A stretch of DNA of 64,000 nt from Metasolibacillus sp. (GCF_025291715.1 NZ_JAMBIZ010000007.1:60651-124650); one strand, 5' to 3'. Shown: positions 38,501-48,163, numbered from the stretch's first letter. Numbers and translations: made by a program. Notes: generated by a model not told the origin, from the letters alone.

Positions 38501-39649
38501 CTAAACACTTGTCAGGCTGTGTGTAAAGTGCTCTGAGCATAAATAATCTTTTTTACCTAGCATTGTCTGCATAAAATCAACCCATTCATCTGCTGTTTTT
38601 AACTGTAAATTATTTAAATAAGCAACGACTTGCTGTCTGTAGTGTGTCATCTTTTCATCATTTAATAGTACTTGTTCAAGCTGCTGATGTAACGCTTTAT
38701 TTTTATCAAGCGTATAGGCAAGTCCTCGCTCTGTTAAATATTTTAAATTATGCTCCTCTTGTCCTGGTAAAACAGAGTGGACAAAAATTGGGAGCCTTTT
38801 GTGCAATACCTCGCTAACTGTCACTCCTCCAGGCTTTGTCACAATCGCATCCATCTGGTCATATAAGCGATTCATTTCTAAGCGTGAGTCAATGTAAGGT
38901 ACGGGTGTGACGTTAGGTAATCGCCATGCTAGTACTTGCTCATATAGCTTCGCATTTCTACCGCATAAAATATAGTAATGAAATAGCTTATTTTGCTTTA
39001 ATTGCTCATACAAACCAGGACAGTTCATCAGCCCTAAATTACCACCTGCTATTAAAATATTGCGTGCAAAATTATGTAAGGCTGTTGTACGAAGCATTTC
39101 TTCATGTACAGGTATTCCAGTCACAAATATATTGGACTCTACTACACCTTGCTGACAAAGTAGCTCCTTCATCTCCTGCATTGGCACAAAATGATAATCA
39201 ATTTCTTTAATTCCCCATAGCTGATTCATAAAAAAATCGGTATAAACATTTACTACTGGAATATTACATTGCCCACCCTGTTTTAGCTTGTTTAGTAAAT
39301 AAGAAGGGCCGCTTTGCGTACAAAAAATAATATCTGGCTGCTCCTCTTCTAACAAGCGAACTAAATATTTCAAAAGTAGATTATAAAATTTAAAGTCGGA
39401 CTTTACTTCCTTACGATTATCAAACTTGCGACTATAAAACTTGGCATATGTTGTCGGTGCATATTGAATCCATGATAAATAGCTGCGTGAAATGACTTTT
39501 TCTACAAATGGGTTTGCATAGCTTAGTAAATCAACCTTTTTCACTTCGATATCGTCATTATGCTGCTCAATAAATGCCATCAAAGCATCAGCTACTTGAT
39601 GATGCCCTGTTTGCATCGTCAAAAACGGTAAAAACAGCGCTTTTTTCAT
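38501..39649 (-). CDS. MGDG-synthase/UgtP-like lipid glycosyltransferase
   Basis: 382 residues. MGDG-synthase N-terminal domain: LPFLTMQTGHHQVADAL, then PDIIFCTQSGPSYLLN. GT28 C-terminal domain: ILIAGGNLGLM, LCGRNAKLYEQVLAW and the donor-binding TKPGGVTVSEVLHKRLPIFV. Relatives add sugar to diacylglycerol or build related glycolipids; the sugar and acceptor are not determined by the sequence. Third gene after a polysaccharide deacetylase and a DedA protein, 13 bases from the latter, so the unit is probably about envelope or glycolipid handling. Confidence 0.85.
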   Translation of the reverse strand: MKKALFLPFLTMQTGHHQVADALMAFIEQHNDDIEVKKVDLLSYANPFVEKVISRSYLSWIQYAPTTYAKFYSRKFDNRKEVKSDFKFYNLLLKYLVRLLEEEQPDIIFCTQSGPSYLLNKLKQGGQCNIPVVNVYTDFFMNQLWGIKEIDYHFVPMQEMKELLCQQGVVESNIFVTGIPVHEEMLRTTALHNFARNILIAGGNLGLMNCPGLYEQLKQNKLFHYYILCGRNAKLYEQVLAWRLPNVTPVPYIDSRLEMNRLYDQMDAIVTKPGGVTVSEVLHKRLPIFVHSVLPGQEEHNLKYLTERGLAYTLDKNKALHQQLEQVLLNDEKMTHYRQQVVAYLNNLQLKTADEWVDFMQTMLGKKDYLCSEHFTHSLTSV

Positions 39650-39662
39650 GTTGGTTCCTCCT

Positions 39663-40247
39663 CTATTTCAAACGTAGCTTTTTGCGTCTTTTCCATAGTA
39701 TATAAACAATACATATCACGCCGATACCTATTCCCATATATGGTGCAACCTCTGGTCCGATATGAAAAACGGAGCCTAAAATGCGCCCTGCTATTAAAAA
39801 AGGTATCACCCATACAATTGTAGCGATAAGGGCGTATACAGTATAACGCTTAAAAGGTAATCTACTCACACCCGCAACATATGGACTAAGCTGTCTAACA
39901 CCGGGAATAAATATGCCAAAAACAACAGTTCTTAAAGCATTTCGTTGAAAGCCTGTGCTGACCATTTCCAAATTGCGCTCCGTCAATCCAATAAATTTCC
40001 CAAAGCGCTTCATAAAAGGATAGCCTAGCCAGCGCCCCACAGCATATGCCGTTAACAGGCCAATATAAACGCTACTTAAGGAACAAATAATAGATAAAGC
40101 TAAATTCAAGCGTCCATAACCAACAAATAAGCCAACTAAAAAAATTAAAGATTCCTCAGGTGCTGGAATGCCAACAATTCCAAAAAATAAGGAGAATATA
40201 ATAAGTACATAACTATACGTCTCAAGCAATCTTACAACTTCATCCAT
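39663..40247 (-). CDS. DedA-family membrane protein
   Basis: 194 residues, five or so membrane helices with the VTT/SNARE-assoc domain: FFGIVGIPAPEESLIFLVG, then GRWLGYPFMKRFGKFIGLTE and the GIFIPGVRQLSPYVAGVSRL loop, which carries the conserved Arg and the re-entrant proline/glycine pattern. DedA proteins include undecaprenyl phosphate or phosphatidylethanolamine flippases. Eight bases separate it from the deacetylase gene. Confidence 0.92.
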   Translation of the reverse strand: MDEVVRLLETYSYVLIIFSLFFGIVGIPAPEESLIFLVGLFVGYGRLNLALSIICSLSSVYIGLLTAYAVGRWLGYPFMKRFGKFIGLTERNLEMVSTGFQRNALRTVVFGIFIPGVRQLSPYVAGVSRLPFKRYTVYALIATIVWVIPFLIAGRILGSVFHIGPEVAPYMGIGIGVICIVYILWKRRKKLRLK

Positions 40248-40255
40248 CCTAGCAC

Positions 40256-40939
40256 CTACCTTAACACGACGAACTTCGTTGTATCAGCATGCTGCTGTAA
40301 ATATTGCTCTAAATGCGCAAGCATGTAATGCGGTGCTTCCTCATCGGCACCTAATGTTTGCCCATTATCATGTAATAAAAAAATGCTACCTTCCTTCGTT
40401 GCATTCGTCAATTCATCCTTTAATGTATGCTCGATTTGTGCTATTCGCCAATCTTTAAAATGCCTTGTCCACAACACTGTACGATAACCATTTGCTACTA
40501 ATGGTGTAAAAGCATTTAAATGTCCCCATGGTGGACGATAGAATATCGGCTGTTCCCCTGTAATTTGCTCAATTACTTTTGCACATCGTTCAATCTCTTG
40601 TTTTGCCTGATGTGGTGCAAGCAGCCAATTCGATGTATGTCGGTAGTGGTGGATACCTATAGCATGTCCTTCCTTGTGCATTCTTGCAATAATTTCTGGA
40701 TAAGCCTCAGCATGTTTACCAACTACAAAAAATGTCGCCTTAATTTGAAATGTCTTCAATAAATCTAACAGCTTTGGTGTATAAATAGGATGTGGTCCAT
40801 CATCAAAAGTTAATGCAATCCCTTCCGAACAGCTTCTTTCTACAACATCTGTCTTTTTATAAATCGCCGTCGCTACTATCGAATAAGACAACAGTGCCCC
40901 AGTAGCATATAGCGTACGTTTGATCCATTTCTTTTCCAA
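40256..40939 (-). CDS. Polysaccharide deacetylase (NodB/CE4)
   Basis: 227 residues. N-terminal membrane anchor ~8-25, then NodB domain: TFDDGPHPIYTPKLLDLL (catalytic base and metal Asp), HAIGIHHYRHTSNWL with the metal His pair, FYRPPWGHLN, and FLLHDNGQTLG near the end. Deacetylates a surface sugar polymer, perhaps peptidoglycan or a teichoic acid-linked glycan. First gene of the three-gene envelope operon. Confidence 0.92.
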   Translation of the reverse strand: MEKKWIKRTLYATGALLSYSIVATAIYKKTDVVERSCSEGIALTFDDGPHPIYTPKLLDLLKTFQIKATFFVVGKHAEAYPEIIARMHKEGHAIGIHHYRHTSNWLLAPHQAKQEIERCAKVIEQITGEQPIFYRPPWGHLNAFTPLVANGYRTVLWTRHFKDWRIAQIEHTLKDELTNATKEGSIFLLHDNGQTLGADEEAPHYMLAHLEQYLQQHADTTKFVVLR

Positions 40940-41167
40940 GCTGTTCTTCCTCCTCTAAATTACACCTCATTTTTAAGTGCATTTGAACATTCGTCAAAGG
41001 TTAAGCTTCCATTGCTGAATTAAATTAGCTATTAATTAGAAACTTGTGGCCATTTTCCTCTTTCTATTTTTATACGAATATACTCAATAAAAAGTTGCAC
41101 ATAGCTTTATTATAAAAAATAAAGTTAATTTTTTACTATATGAAATTATGAAGGATTTCTTAATATT

Positions 41168-41210
41168 TTAAAAGGCTACAAAGAAAATAAATATTTTCCT
41201 TGCAGCCTTC
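41168..41210 (-). terminator. Terminator of the yerA-yerB-yerC transcript
   Basis: AAGGCTACAAAGAAAA (41172-41187) pairs imperfectly with TTTTCCTTGCAGCCTT (41194-41209); T-rich on the minus side. Confidence 0.7.
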
Positions 41211-41216
41211 TTGTTT

Positions 41217-41531
41217 TTATTTATGTGTAAATGGTTTCTCATCAGGATAAAGACGTCCTAGCATTTCATCATACATATCATTTCCATAGTCAAAGCAACG
41301 GCGCACACGTGAAATCGTAGCAGTGGAAGCACCTGTTTCTTTTTTGATTGTTTCATATGTTTTTTTCAATCGTAGTAAATGTGCTACTTCAAAGCGCTGT
41401 GCTAACGATTGAACTTCACTGATTGTGCATAAGTCATCGAAAAATTTATAGCATTCTTCAATATCGTTTAGCTCTAATACCGCCTTGAATAATTGTTCTG
41501 TTTGATGTCCACGAATTTTTTCGATTTGCAT
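41217..41531 (-). CDS. yerC: YerC/YecD-family TrpR-related regulator
   Basis: 104 residues with a TrpR-like helix-turn-helix (SLAQRFEVAHLLRLKKTYET, then KETGASTATISRVRRCFDYG). Family is annotated as a putative trp-repressor-like DNA-binding protein; the ligand and operators are unknown. 18 bases downstream of yerB. The association with yerB and pcrB is conserved in Bacillus. Confidence 0.92.
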   Translation of the reverse strand: MQIEKIRGHQTEQLFKAVLELNDIEECYKFFDDLCTISEVQSLAQRFEVAHLLRLKKTYETIKKETGASTATISRVRRCFDYGNDMYDEMLGRLYPDEKPFTHK

Positions 41532-41549
41532 CTCATTATCCCCCTTTCC

Positions 41550-42608
41550 TCATTCCGAATACGTTACAGCAGATGCGAGTCCCGGTGTTGTTGGAACAAA
41601 GTGGATCCATGATCTCCCTTGCACTAATTTAACTTCACTACCATCTTCCTCGATTGGTACTAATAAGCCATCAACATTTTTCCATTGAATCTCTCTCATC
41701 ATACCTTGCTGGAAAATATACGCTTTTCCTCCTGCTGATATATCGATATCACGCCGACCAACATTATCGATGATACGATGTGGCATTTCAAAAAAGAGTA
41801 TGTTCGATAGTTGAATTTCTTCACCTGTTGAATAATCTGTCGTAACGGTATTACCCGAAAATCTTTTATAATGCTCTGTTCCCTCATCGTACGTATATGT
41901 GCTATTGAAAGAGCTATTTTGGCTATAGTGAATCGTCGCTTCATTTGCTCTAGTACCTATTTTAGCACTTTCTTCATCACGATAAAAAGTATAAAACACT
42001 TTTTTGCTGTAGTCCATTGAAGCGCCAACTTTTTCTGCTCCCGCTAAGACATTTTCTCCTGAAATATAGGAATTATGAGGTGCTATACGATCAGACGAAC
42101 GCTTAAAATATGTACCATCATAGTGCATGCCATTAATGTTAGAAACGACACCATTTGCTAGCATTGATTTCGCCTCTGGACTATAACCATGTGCAATGTA
42201 AAATGCATCTAAGCCTTTTGCGATATCAATAAAATAGGAGCGTGCGCTACGAATCGGTCCGATTTGCTCTGGTATTGCAGATTGATACAAAGCTAAAAAA
42301 CGCGTCACATCACCTTCTGCTAGCATTTCATAGACAACATCTGCTGCCGCTAAACCTGATTGTGGTCTCGCAGCAGGATGATTATTAATTGTTGCTAAAA
42401 TAGGACGTTGCGTAATTTCCTCCGCAATCCCCTCACCTGTAAATGGTGTTGTAAAAGGTAGTTCAACTACCTCTTCCTCTGGCTCCTCTTCTTCCACGAT
42501 GTCCTCAATTACTTCTCCCTCTTGTGGCTTTTCCTCTGCCTTGTTGCCACAGCCTGCAATGATGAACATTGCACTGAGGCTAGCTAATAATTTAAATTTA
42601 ATATCCAT
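41550..42608 (-). CDS. yerB: YerB-type DUF3048 lipoprotein
   Basis: 352 residues. Lipobox IIAGC, Cys20, followed by a very acidic linker (~25-50, repeated Glu) and the DUF3048 domains: RPILATINNHPAARPQSGL, VYEMLAEGDVTRFLALYQ, PIRSARSYFIDIAKGLDAFY, and the C-terminal part with YKRFSGN and VPIEEDGSEVKLVQGRSWI. Extracellular lipoprotein of unknown activity, conserved next to yerC and yerA. Confidence 0.92.
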   Translation of the reverse strand: MDIKFKLLASLSAMFIIAGCGNKAEEKPQEGEVIEDIVEEEEPEEEVVELPFTTPFTGEGIAEEITQRPILATINNHPAARPQSGLAAADVVYEMLAEGDVTRFLALYQSAIPEQIGPIRSARSYFIDIAKGLDAFYIAHGYSPEAKSMLANGVVSNINGMHYDGTYFKRSSDRIAPHNSYISGENVLAGAEKVGASMDYSKKVFYTFYRDEESAKIGTRANEATIHYSQNSSFNSTYTYDEGTEHYKRFSGNTVTTDYSTGEEIQLSNILFFEMPHRIIDNVGRRDIDISAGGKAYIFQQGMMREIQWKNVDGLLVPIEEDGSEVKLVQGRSWIHFVPTTPGLASAVTYSE

Positions 42609-42619
42609 TATTTTCTCCT

Positions 42620-44335
42620 TTAACGCATAACTGCTGATAGTAGCACTCGATTTTTCAACACATCAAATAGCCCTTTACGGGTAATACGAATATATGGCAA
42701 ATGTGTCGATTGTAAAAAGAGCAATGTATAAATTGCATCTGTATGGCTGTAGCCGCGCTCATGCAATGCAGCCTTTAACGCTAATTCTTTGTCAATTAAT
42801 GTTTCAACATCGCCATCATACAAACTACCTGCAATTGGTAAATCAATTGACGCAACAATTTGTTTATTTTCCGTTAGCAAGATTCCACCATTCATCTCTT
42901 TCAGCTTGGCAAAGGCAAATTTCATTTCCTCAATGCTTTTTCCAATTAAAATAATATCGCCTGTCGTTGAATAAGAAGAGGCAAAACCTTGTACACTAGA
43001 AGCAAAGCCTTTAATCATCGTATTAATTCGCCATTTCCCTTGTCGATCCACTAGTATTAAATAACATTCATCTGCTGCACTATGATTTAAATGCGGAATA
43101 CTGTACGGCTTTGTAATAACATCATTGACCATTTCAATTCCGACTGGCATTGAGAATTGAAAATCTTCATCACATAAATCGAAATCCATATGAAGCTCAC
43201 CAAATGCCGACCAATCAATTGTTGGTAATGATGCAACTTTGCTATTATCCCGCTTTAACCATATACCTTTTGACAATACGCCCTCTGGTGTTGGCGAAAA
43301 TTCATCTTGCAAAATATTAAGCGATGCATAGCGACCTGTTGCCACTAATCCATGTAATCCTGTCATATTGTAATAGCGCGCAATATTGTATGTCGCCATA
43401 TTATAAGCATCAATTGGCGCTACACCTGCATCAAGTGCCGCTTGGATACATTTGTCCATAATACCATCCTGATAAAAGCTTGGTGTAGAGCCATCTGTTG
43501 TCATCATTAAATGGTCAAACACATTCAATTGTTTTGCAACAGCATCCTTTAATAATTGCGGTAAATCAGGTCGAATGGATGAATAACGTAGCGTCACTGC
43601 ATAGCCATGTAATAAACGACTTTCCACTTCCTCAATCGTCATCGCCTCATGATCACCATCTGCGCCTAATAGCTTCATGCGAGCTAGCGTTCTTTCAGAG
43701 GCGCCAGGGAAATGACCTTCAATTTTCTTCCCTTTTAGTTTTGCAACTTGAATCCAATGGAGCATTTGGTCATCTCCACGTAATAGTTTTGGCCAAGCTG
43801 TTAGCTCACCGCCAAGCAATACAGAATCCTGCTCTAACCATTCTAAAACAGAGGCGGTTGAATAAATTTCCTCCTCTAGCTCTGTTTCTGTTTGTGAATC
43901 AAAGCGTGCCCACCAATAAAAGGAGAAGGGCAATTGTCGAAGCTGTTCTAATATTATAAACGCTTTCTCGTTATCCATTAAAGCTGCAAATGTCATATTG
44001 TCGGATATAAATGCTGTCGTTCCCGTTTGTGCTGCAAAATCGGCAAAGGATTGCGGATTATATAATTGAAATGGATGTACATGTGGTTCAATATAGCTTG
44101 GTACAATTATTTTTCCTGCTACATCAACAATTTCAGTGCCTTCTACAAATGCTGGCATGCGTTCTCCAACATATACAATGCGGTCATTCAAAATCCAAAT
44201 ATTACCTTCAATCCATTTTTTTAATATGCTATGCAAGTAACGTGCATTTTTTAATACAATCGTCGGCGCAACTTTGCCATCAATCACAGCAACTTGCTCT
44301 CGAATATCTTTAATCTTCCAATTGATTTCTGGCAT
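42620..44335 (-). CDS. yerA: Adenine deaminase family protein (YerA type)
   Basis: 571 residues, two-domain amidohydrolase. Metal-binding PSYIEPHVHPFQLY near residue 80; later SDNMTFAAL, GGELTAWPKLL, EGHFPGAS, TTDGSTPSFYQDG; C-terminal adenine deaminase domain with LPIAGSLYDGDVETLI. Adenine deaminases convert adenine to hypoxanthine, which feeds purine salvage. YerA is a divergent paralogue whose substrate has not been firmly shown. Twelve bases upstream of yerB. Confidence 0.87.
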   Translation of the reverse strand: MPEINWKIKDIREQVAVIDGKVAPTIVLKNARYLHSILKKWIEGNIWILNDRIVYVGERMPAFVEGTEIVDVAGKIIVPSYIEPHVHPFQLYNPQSFADFAAQTGTTAFISDNMTFAALMDNEKAFIILEQLRQLPFSFYWWARFDSQTETELEEEIYSTASVLEWLEQDSVLLGGELTAWPKLLRGDDQMLHWIQVAKLKGKKIEGHFPGASERTLARMKLLGADGDHEAMTIEEVESRLLHGYAVTLRYSSIRPDLPQLLKDAVAKQLNVFDHLMMTTDGSTPSFYQDGIMDKCIQAALDAGVAPIDAYNMATYNIARYYNMTGLHGLVATGRYASLNILQDEFSPTPEGVLSKGIWLKRDNSKVASLPTIDWSAFGELHMDFDLCDEDFQFSMPVGIEMVNDVITKPYSIPHLNHSAADECYLILVDRQGKWRINTMIKGFASSVQGFASSYSTTGDIILIGKSIEEMKFAFAKLKEMNGGILLTENKQIVASIDLPIAGSLYDGDVETLIDKELALKAALHERGYSHTDAIYTLLFLQSTHLPYIRITRKGLFDVLKNRVLLSAVMR

Positions 44336-44480
44336 GGCAAAAATGCCTCCTTTTTCACCTATACATTTTCTACAGAAAACGATGCATACTATTTGTGCAA
44401 TACATCGCCTTTATCGTATCACAGCACTTTCATAAAGCAAAGCGATGTAAATAACATTTTTTATAAGGAGCTGACTATTT

Positions 44481-44834
44481 TTGTTAGAAGAAAATATTTC
44501 AGAGCGTAGCGCTTTTATGCGACTTATTTGCGGTATTTCAATGACTGGCTGTGGCATCGGTCGCATTGCTCATCGTCCAAATTGTTGGACAGGTCATTTA
44601 ATGATTGCAGCAGGCGCAATGAAAATTGCGGAAGGTGTTTTTCAATATTGCCCACTGAAAGCAATGATGGGTACTAGCATGCAAAACGAGCAAGCTACGT
44701 CAAACACCTTTGACAGTCAAGATTTTATGTCTAAAGAACAGGTTAGCCAGTTTATGAAGGAATTTTCAGATGCTATTTCTGGTAAAAACACCGATGCTAC
44801 GACATCAAATAATTCCAGTCAAAACCCTTCTTAG
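44481..44834 (+). CDS. Small DUF2892 (YgaP-like transmembrane) protein
   Basis: 117 residues. The N-terminal half matches the DUF2892 inner-membrane segment: RLICGISMTGCGIGRIAH, GHLMIAAGAMKIAEG, and the ending YCPLKAMMG. The rest is a soluble polar tail (Ser/Asn-rich) that is not part of the family. Starts at TTG, ten bases after AAGGAG. Plus-strand single gene between yerA (divergent) and purD (convergent). No enzymatic (rhodanese) domain is present, so its role is unknown. Confidence 0.75.
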   Translation: MLEENISERSAFMRLICGISMTGCGIGRIAHRPNCWTGHLMIAAGAMKIAEGVFQYCPLKAMMGTSMQNEQATSNTFDSQDFMSKEQVSQFMKEFSDAISGKNTDATTSNNSSQNPS

Positions 44835-44840
44835 TCATAA

Positions 44841-44879
44841 AAAACTATCAGGAAAGCCTAAACTTTCCTGATAGTTTCT
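44841..44879. terminator. Bidirectional terminator between DUF2892 gene and purD
   Basis: Perfect 15-bp stem AAACTATCAGGAAAG / CTTTCCTGATAGTTT with a six-base loop; poly-A/T on both flanks. Ends the pur transcript from the right and the plus-strand gene from the left. Confidence 0.9.
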
Positions 44880-44894
44880 TTTATAAAATGCTAT

Positions 44895-46160
44895 TTATTG
44901 AAATGTACGCCAGCCAATATCTTTACGGAAGAAAAACTTCTCCCAGCTCTCCGTATTGATTGCTGCATATACTTTTTCTTGCGCTTCTTGTAATGTATCT
45001 GCCTTTGCTGCTACGAGCAACACACGACCACCATTACCTACATATGTGCCATCTACAAGCTTTGTGCCTGCATGGTACACCGCATAATTTTCGCTAATTG
45101 CTTGTAGGTTAGGCAATGCATTGCCTTTTTCTACATCACCTGGATAGCCTTCTGCTGCAATGACTACACCTAACACCGCTTCATTTGACCATTGTAAATC
45201 GAAGTATTTTTCAGCCATTAATGCTTGCATAAATAAGCCAAAATCAGATGTCATACGCGGTAAGACAACCTGTGTTTCTGGATCGCCAAAGCGAGCGTTA
45301 AACTCGATTACTTTCGGACCTTTTGCTGTTAAAATGAGTCCTGCATAAAGAATACCTGTGAAGGATACACCTTCTTCCTCCATCGCTTTGACAGTTGGCT
45401 CCACAATTTCAATATAGGCTTTTGAAATGAGCTCCTGTGGGATTTGCGGTACTGGCGAATAGGCACCCATCCCTCCTGTATTCGGTCCTTTGTCGCCGTC
45501 ATATGCTCGCTTATGATCCTGTGCAATAACCATTGGGTAAATTTGTCCTTTATGTACAAATGACATAAATGAAAACTCTTCGCCATCTAAAAACTCCTCA
45601 ATGACAACACGTGAAGAAGAATCACCAAAGCGTTGGTTACCAATCATATCATTGACTGCATCAATCGCCTCTTGCTCTGTCATTGCGACGATAACTCCTT
45701 TACCAGCCGCTAAACCATCTGCCTTCACGACAATTGGTGCGCCCTGCTCTTGAATATAGGCAATGGCTGGCGCCGCCTCTGTAAATGTTGCATATGCTGC
45801 TGTTGGAATATTATATTTTTGCATCAGCTCTTTCGCATACGATTTAGAGCCCTCAATTTGTGCTGCTGCCTTTGTTGGCCCAAAAATGGTTAATCCTTCT
45901 CGTTGAAAATAATCTACAATTCCAGCTGCCAATGGCTGCTCTGGGCCTACAAATGTTAAATCAATTTTGTGCTCTTTGACAAATGTGACAAGTGCTGCAA
46001 AATCCATTGCATCAATTGCTACTAGCTCTGCATCTGCACACATTCCATCATTCCCTGGTGCAACAAATACTTTTTCTACTGATGGCGCAATGCTAAACTG
46101 CTTCGCAATCGCATGCTCGCGACCACCACTTCCAATTACAAGAACCTTCATCTTTTGCAA
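44895..46160 (-). CDS. purD: Phosphoribosylamine-glycine ligase
   Basis: 421 residues, ATP-grasp ligase forming GAR. Seen: VLVIGSGGREHAIAKQF at the start, FVGPEQPLAAGIVDYF, the ATP-grasp loop VKADGLAAGKGVIVA, DHKRAYDGDKGPNTGGMGAY and EFNARFGDPETQVVLPR. Last step gene of the pur cluster by position. It is separated from purH by 332 bases that hold a terminator and a 21-bp-period array, so it may have its own promoter. Confidence 0.97.
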   Translation of the reverse strand: MQKMKVLVIGSGGREHAIAKQFSIAPSVEKVFVAPGNDGMCADAELVAIDAMDFAALVTFVKEHKIDLTFVGPEQPLAAGIVDYFQREGLTIFGPTKAAAQIEGSKSYAKELMQKYNIPTAAYATFTEAAPAIAYIQEQGAPIVVKADGLAAGKGVIVAMTEQEAIDAVNDMIGNQRFGDSSSRVVIEEFLDGEEFSFMSFVHKGQIYPMVIAQDHKRAYDGDKGPNTGGMGAYSPVPQIPQELISKAYIEIVEPTVKAMEEEGVSFTGILYAGLILTAKGPKVIEFNARFGDPETQVVLPRMTSDFGLFMQALMAEKYFDLQWSNEAVLGVVIAAEGYPGDVEKGNALPNLQAISENYAVYHAGTKLVDGTYVGNGGRVLLVAAKADTLQEAQEKVYAAINTESWEKFFFRKDIGWRTFQ

Positions 46161-46170
46161 CCTCCTATTT

Positions 46171-46254
46171 TATCTGCGAATTTTTATCATATATCTGCGT
46201 TTTTCAGTCGGTTATCTGCGAAATTTCATCACTTATCTGCGAACAAAAAAACGC
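46171..46254. repeat. Four-unit, 21-bp-period array with TATCTGCG core
   Basis: The word TATCTGCG starts at 46171, 46192, 46213 and 46234, exactly 21 bases apart. The remaining 13 bases of each unit vary and are AT-rich. It lies between an intrinsic terminator and the purD ribosome binding site. Confidence 0.85.
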
Positions 46255-46280
46255 CCGCTATTATAGCGAGCGTTTTTTAT
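46250..46280. terminator. Terminator between purH and purD
   Basis: Stem around ACGCCCGCTA / TAGCGAGCGT with one mismatch, flanked by seven A and six T, so it can act in both directions. Would separate purD from the purEKBCSQLFMNH transcript unless read through. Confidence 0.8.
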
Positions 46281-46492
46281 CACTATTTGAACAGCGTGCG
46301 TATCCGACCAAAATAGGCTGCTGTTTAAAATAGATAGGGTGCGATTGATATCCCCCGGCCAAAGTGGATCATCAAATCGCTCTTGCTTTCTTAGAAAGCA
46401 TTTTCGATAACGCTTCTATTACTCCCCGACCAAAAGTAGCAATGAAACATTATTTTATTATACCCGCTCCCTTATACTTATGCTATTATTTT
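46281..46492. repeat. Non-coding stretch with recurring CCGACCAAA-type words
   Basis: CCGACCAAAA at 46304, CCGGCCAAAG at 46355 and CCGACCAAAA at 46426. The minus strand has a gene-like but stop-interrupted translation (GRGVIEALSKMLSKKARAI, two stops, then STLAGGYQSH), which may be a decayed or interspersed repeat. No gene or known RNA recognised. Confidence 0.4.
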
Positions 46493-48034
46493 TTAATGTT
46501 TGAAGTGGCGTACGCCTGTAAAGACCATTGCAATGCCATATTCATTTGCTTTATCAATCGAATCTTGATCTTTAATTGAACCACCTGGTTGAATAATAGC
46601 CGTAATACCTGCCGCATGTGCTGCTTCCACTGTGTCGCTCATCGGGAAAAATGCATCGGATGCTAATGCTGCACCCTGTGCTTTTTCACCTGCCTGTTCG
46701 AAGGCAATTTTTGCTGCGCCTACACGATTCATTTGTCCTGCACCAACACCTAAAGTCATTTGACTATCTGCCACAACGATAGCATTTGATTTAACGTGCT
46801 TGACAACCGCCCAGCCTAATTTTAAGGCACTCCATTCCTCTTCTGTAGGCTCACGGTCTGTTACAACGTTAATTGTCGCATCGCTAAAGCCGTAACGGTC
46901 TGGCTCCTGTACAAGTAAGCCACCCTCTACTGACACGACATTAAACTGATCTTGCTTTGCTTGCGAGAAGTCAATTGTCATTAAGCGGATGTTTTTCTTC
47001 GCCGTTAAAATTTCTAACGCCTCCGCTGTAAATGAAGGTGCGATAATAATTTCTAAGAAAATACCGCTTAATTTTTCAGCCGTTGCTTGATCTACTTCTT
47101 TGTTTAATGCGATAATACCACCGAAAATAGATGTTGCATCAGCTTCATATGCCTTGTTAAACGCCTCTTCAATCGTCGCACCTGTACCAACACCGCATGG
47201 GTTCATATGCTTGACTGCTACCGCAGCAGGCATCTCAAATTCCTTAACAATTTGCAGTGCTGCATTGGCATCTTGAATATTATTGTAAGAAAGCTCTTTG
47301 CCGTGTAATTGCTCTGCAAAGGCGATAGAGAAATCCGAGCCTAAACGCTTTTGATAAAATGCCGCTTTTTGGTGTGGGTTTTCCCCATAACGTAGGCTTT
47401 GCTTTAATTCATATGTTAACGTTAAGTTTTCTGGGAAGTCTTCTTCTGTTAAGTAATTTGAAATGTATGAATCGTACGTTGCTGTATGGCGGAATACTTT
47501 TGCAGCTAGCTTGCGACGTGTGGCAAGTGTCGTTGCACCATTCGCCTTTAATTCCTCTAGCACTTGTGCATAGTCAGCTGCATCTACAATTACTGTTACA
47601 TATTGATGATTTTTCGCGGCTGAACGTAGCATCGTTGGACCACCAATATCAATGTTTTCGATTGCATCATCGAATGTTACATTAGGCTTTGAAATTGTCT
47701 CAACAAACGGATATAAGTTGACGCAAACAATTTCAATTGGCTCAATGCCATGCTCATTCATTTGTGCTTGATGTGAGGCATCATCAAATTTCCCTAAAAG
47801 TCCACCATGAATCATTGGATTTAACGTTTTCACACGACCATCTAAAATTTCTGGAAACTTCGTTACTTCATCGACTGCTGTTACAGGTACGTTATTGTCT
47901 TGTAACATGCTTTTCGTACCACCAGTTGACAAAATTTCATAACCTAATGTGACTAATTCTTTTGCAAATTGTAAAATACCTTCTTTATTCGAAACACTAA
48001 TCAGTGCACGTTTACTCACGATAAAATCCTCCAA
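46493..48034 (-). CDS. purH: Bifunctional AICAR transformylase/IMP cyclohydrolase
   Basis: 513 residues. N-terminal MGS-like cyclohydrolase domain (~1-150: [71 protein letters not shown]). C-terminal transformylase ([62 protein letters not shown]). Performs the last two steps to IMP. A 129-base gap with a hairpin precedes it after purN. Confidence 0.97.
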   Translation of the reverse strand: MEDFIVSKRALISVSNKEGILQFAKELVTLGYEILSTGGTKSMLQDNNVPVTAVDEVTKFPEILDGRVKTLNPMIHGGLLGKFDDASHQAQMNEHGIEPIEIVCVNLYPFVETISKPNVTFDDAIENIDIGGPTMLRSAAKNHQYVTVIVDAADYAQVLEELKANGATTLATRRKLAAKVFRHTATYDSYISNYLTEEDFPENLTLTYELKQSLRYGENPHQKAAFYQKRLGSDFSIAFAEQLHGKELSYNNIQDANAALQIVKEFEMPAAVAVKHMNPCGVGTGATIEEAFNKAYEADATSIFGGIIALNKEVDQATAEKLSGIFLEIIIAPSFTAEALEILTAKKNIRLMTIDFSQAKQDQFNVVSVEGGLLVQEPDRYGFSDATINVVTDREPTEEEWSALKLGWAVVKHVKSNAIVVADSQMTLGVGAGQMNRVGAAKIAFEQAGEKAQGAALASDAFFPMSDTVEAAHAAGITAIIQPGGSIKDQDSIDKANEYGIAMVFTGVRHFKH

Positions 48035-48127
48035 TGTATGTTGAAAATATTCGGACTGTCAGAGAAAGACCAACAGCCTCTAAATTTAGCCCGCATTAAC
48101 GGTAGCTATAGCTGTCCACGAAAGCTA

Positions 48128-48162
48128 ACAATCAGTGGGAATGACGAACATCCCCACTTCAC
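48128..48162 (-). other. Hairpin between purN and purH
   Basis: Stem AGTGGG / CCCACT around 48133-48160 in the 129-base gap. Without a T-tract it is not a good terminator; it may affect mRNA processing or stability. Confidence 0.35.
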
Positions 48163-48163
48163 T

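Noticed and set aside
42694..44313. Several long plus-strand open frames opposite yerA
   Set aside because: Shadow frames of a well-supported amidohydrolase gene; rich in Leu, His and Cys runs typical of antisense reading.
46171..46254. Possible CRISPR array
   Set aside because: The conserved core is only 8 bases, the unit is 21 bases and there are no cas genes; it does not fit repeat-spacer lengths.
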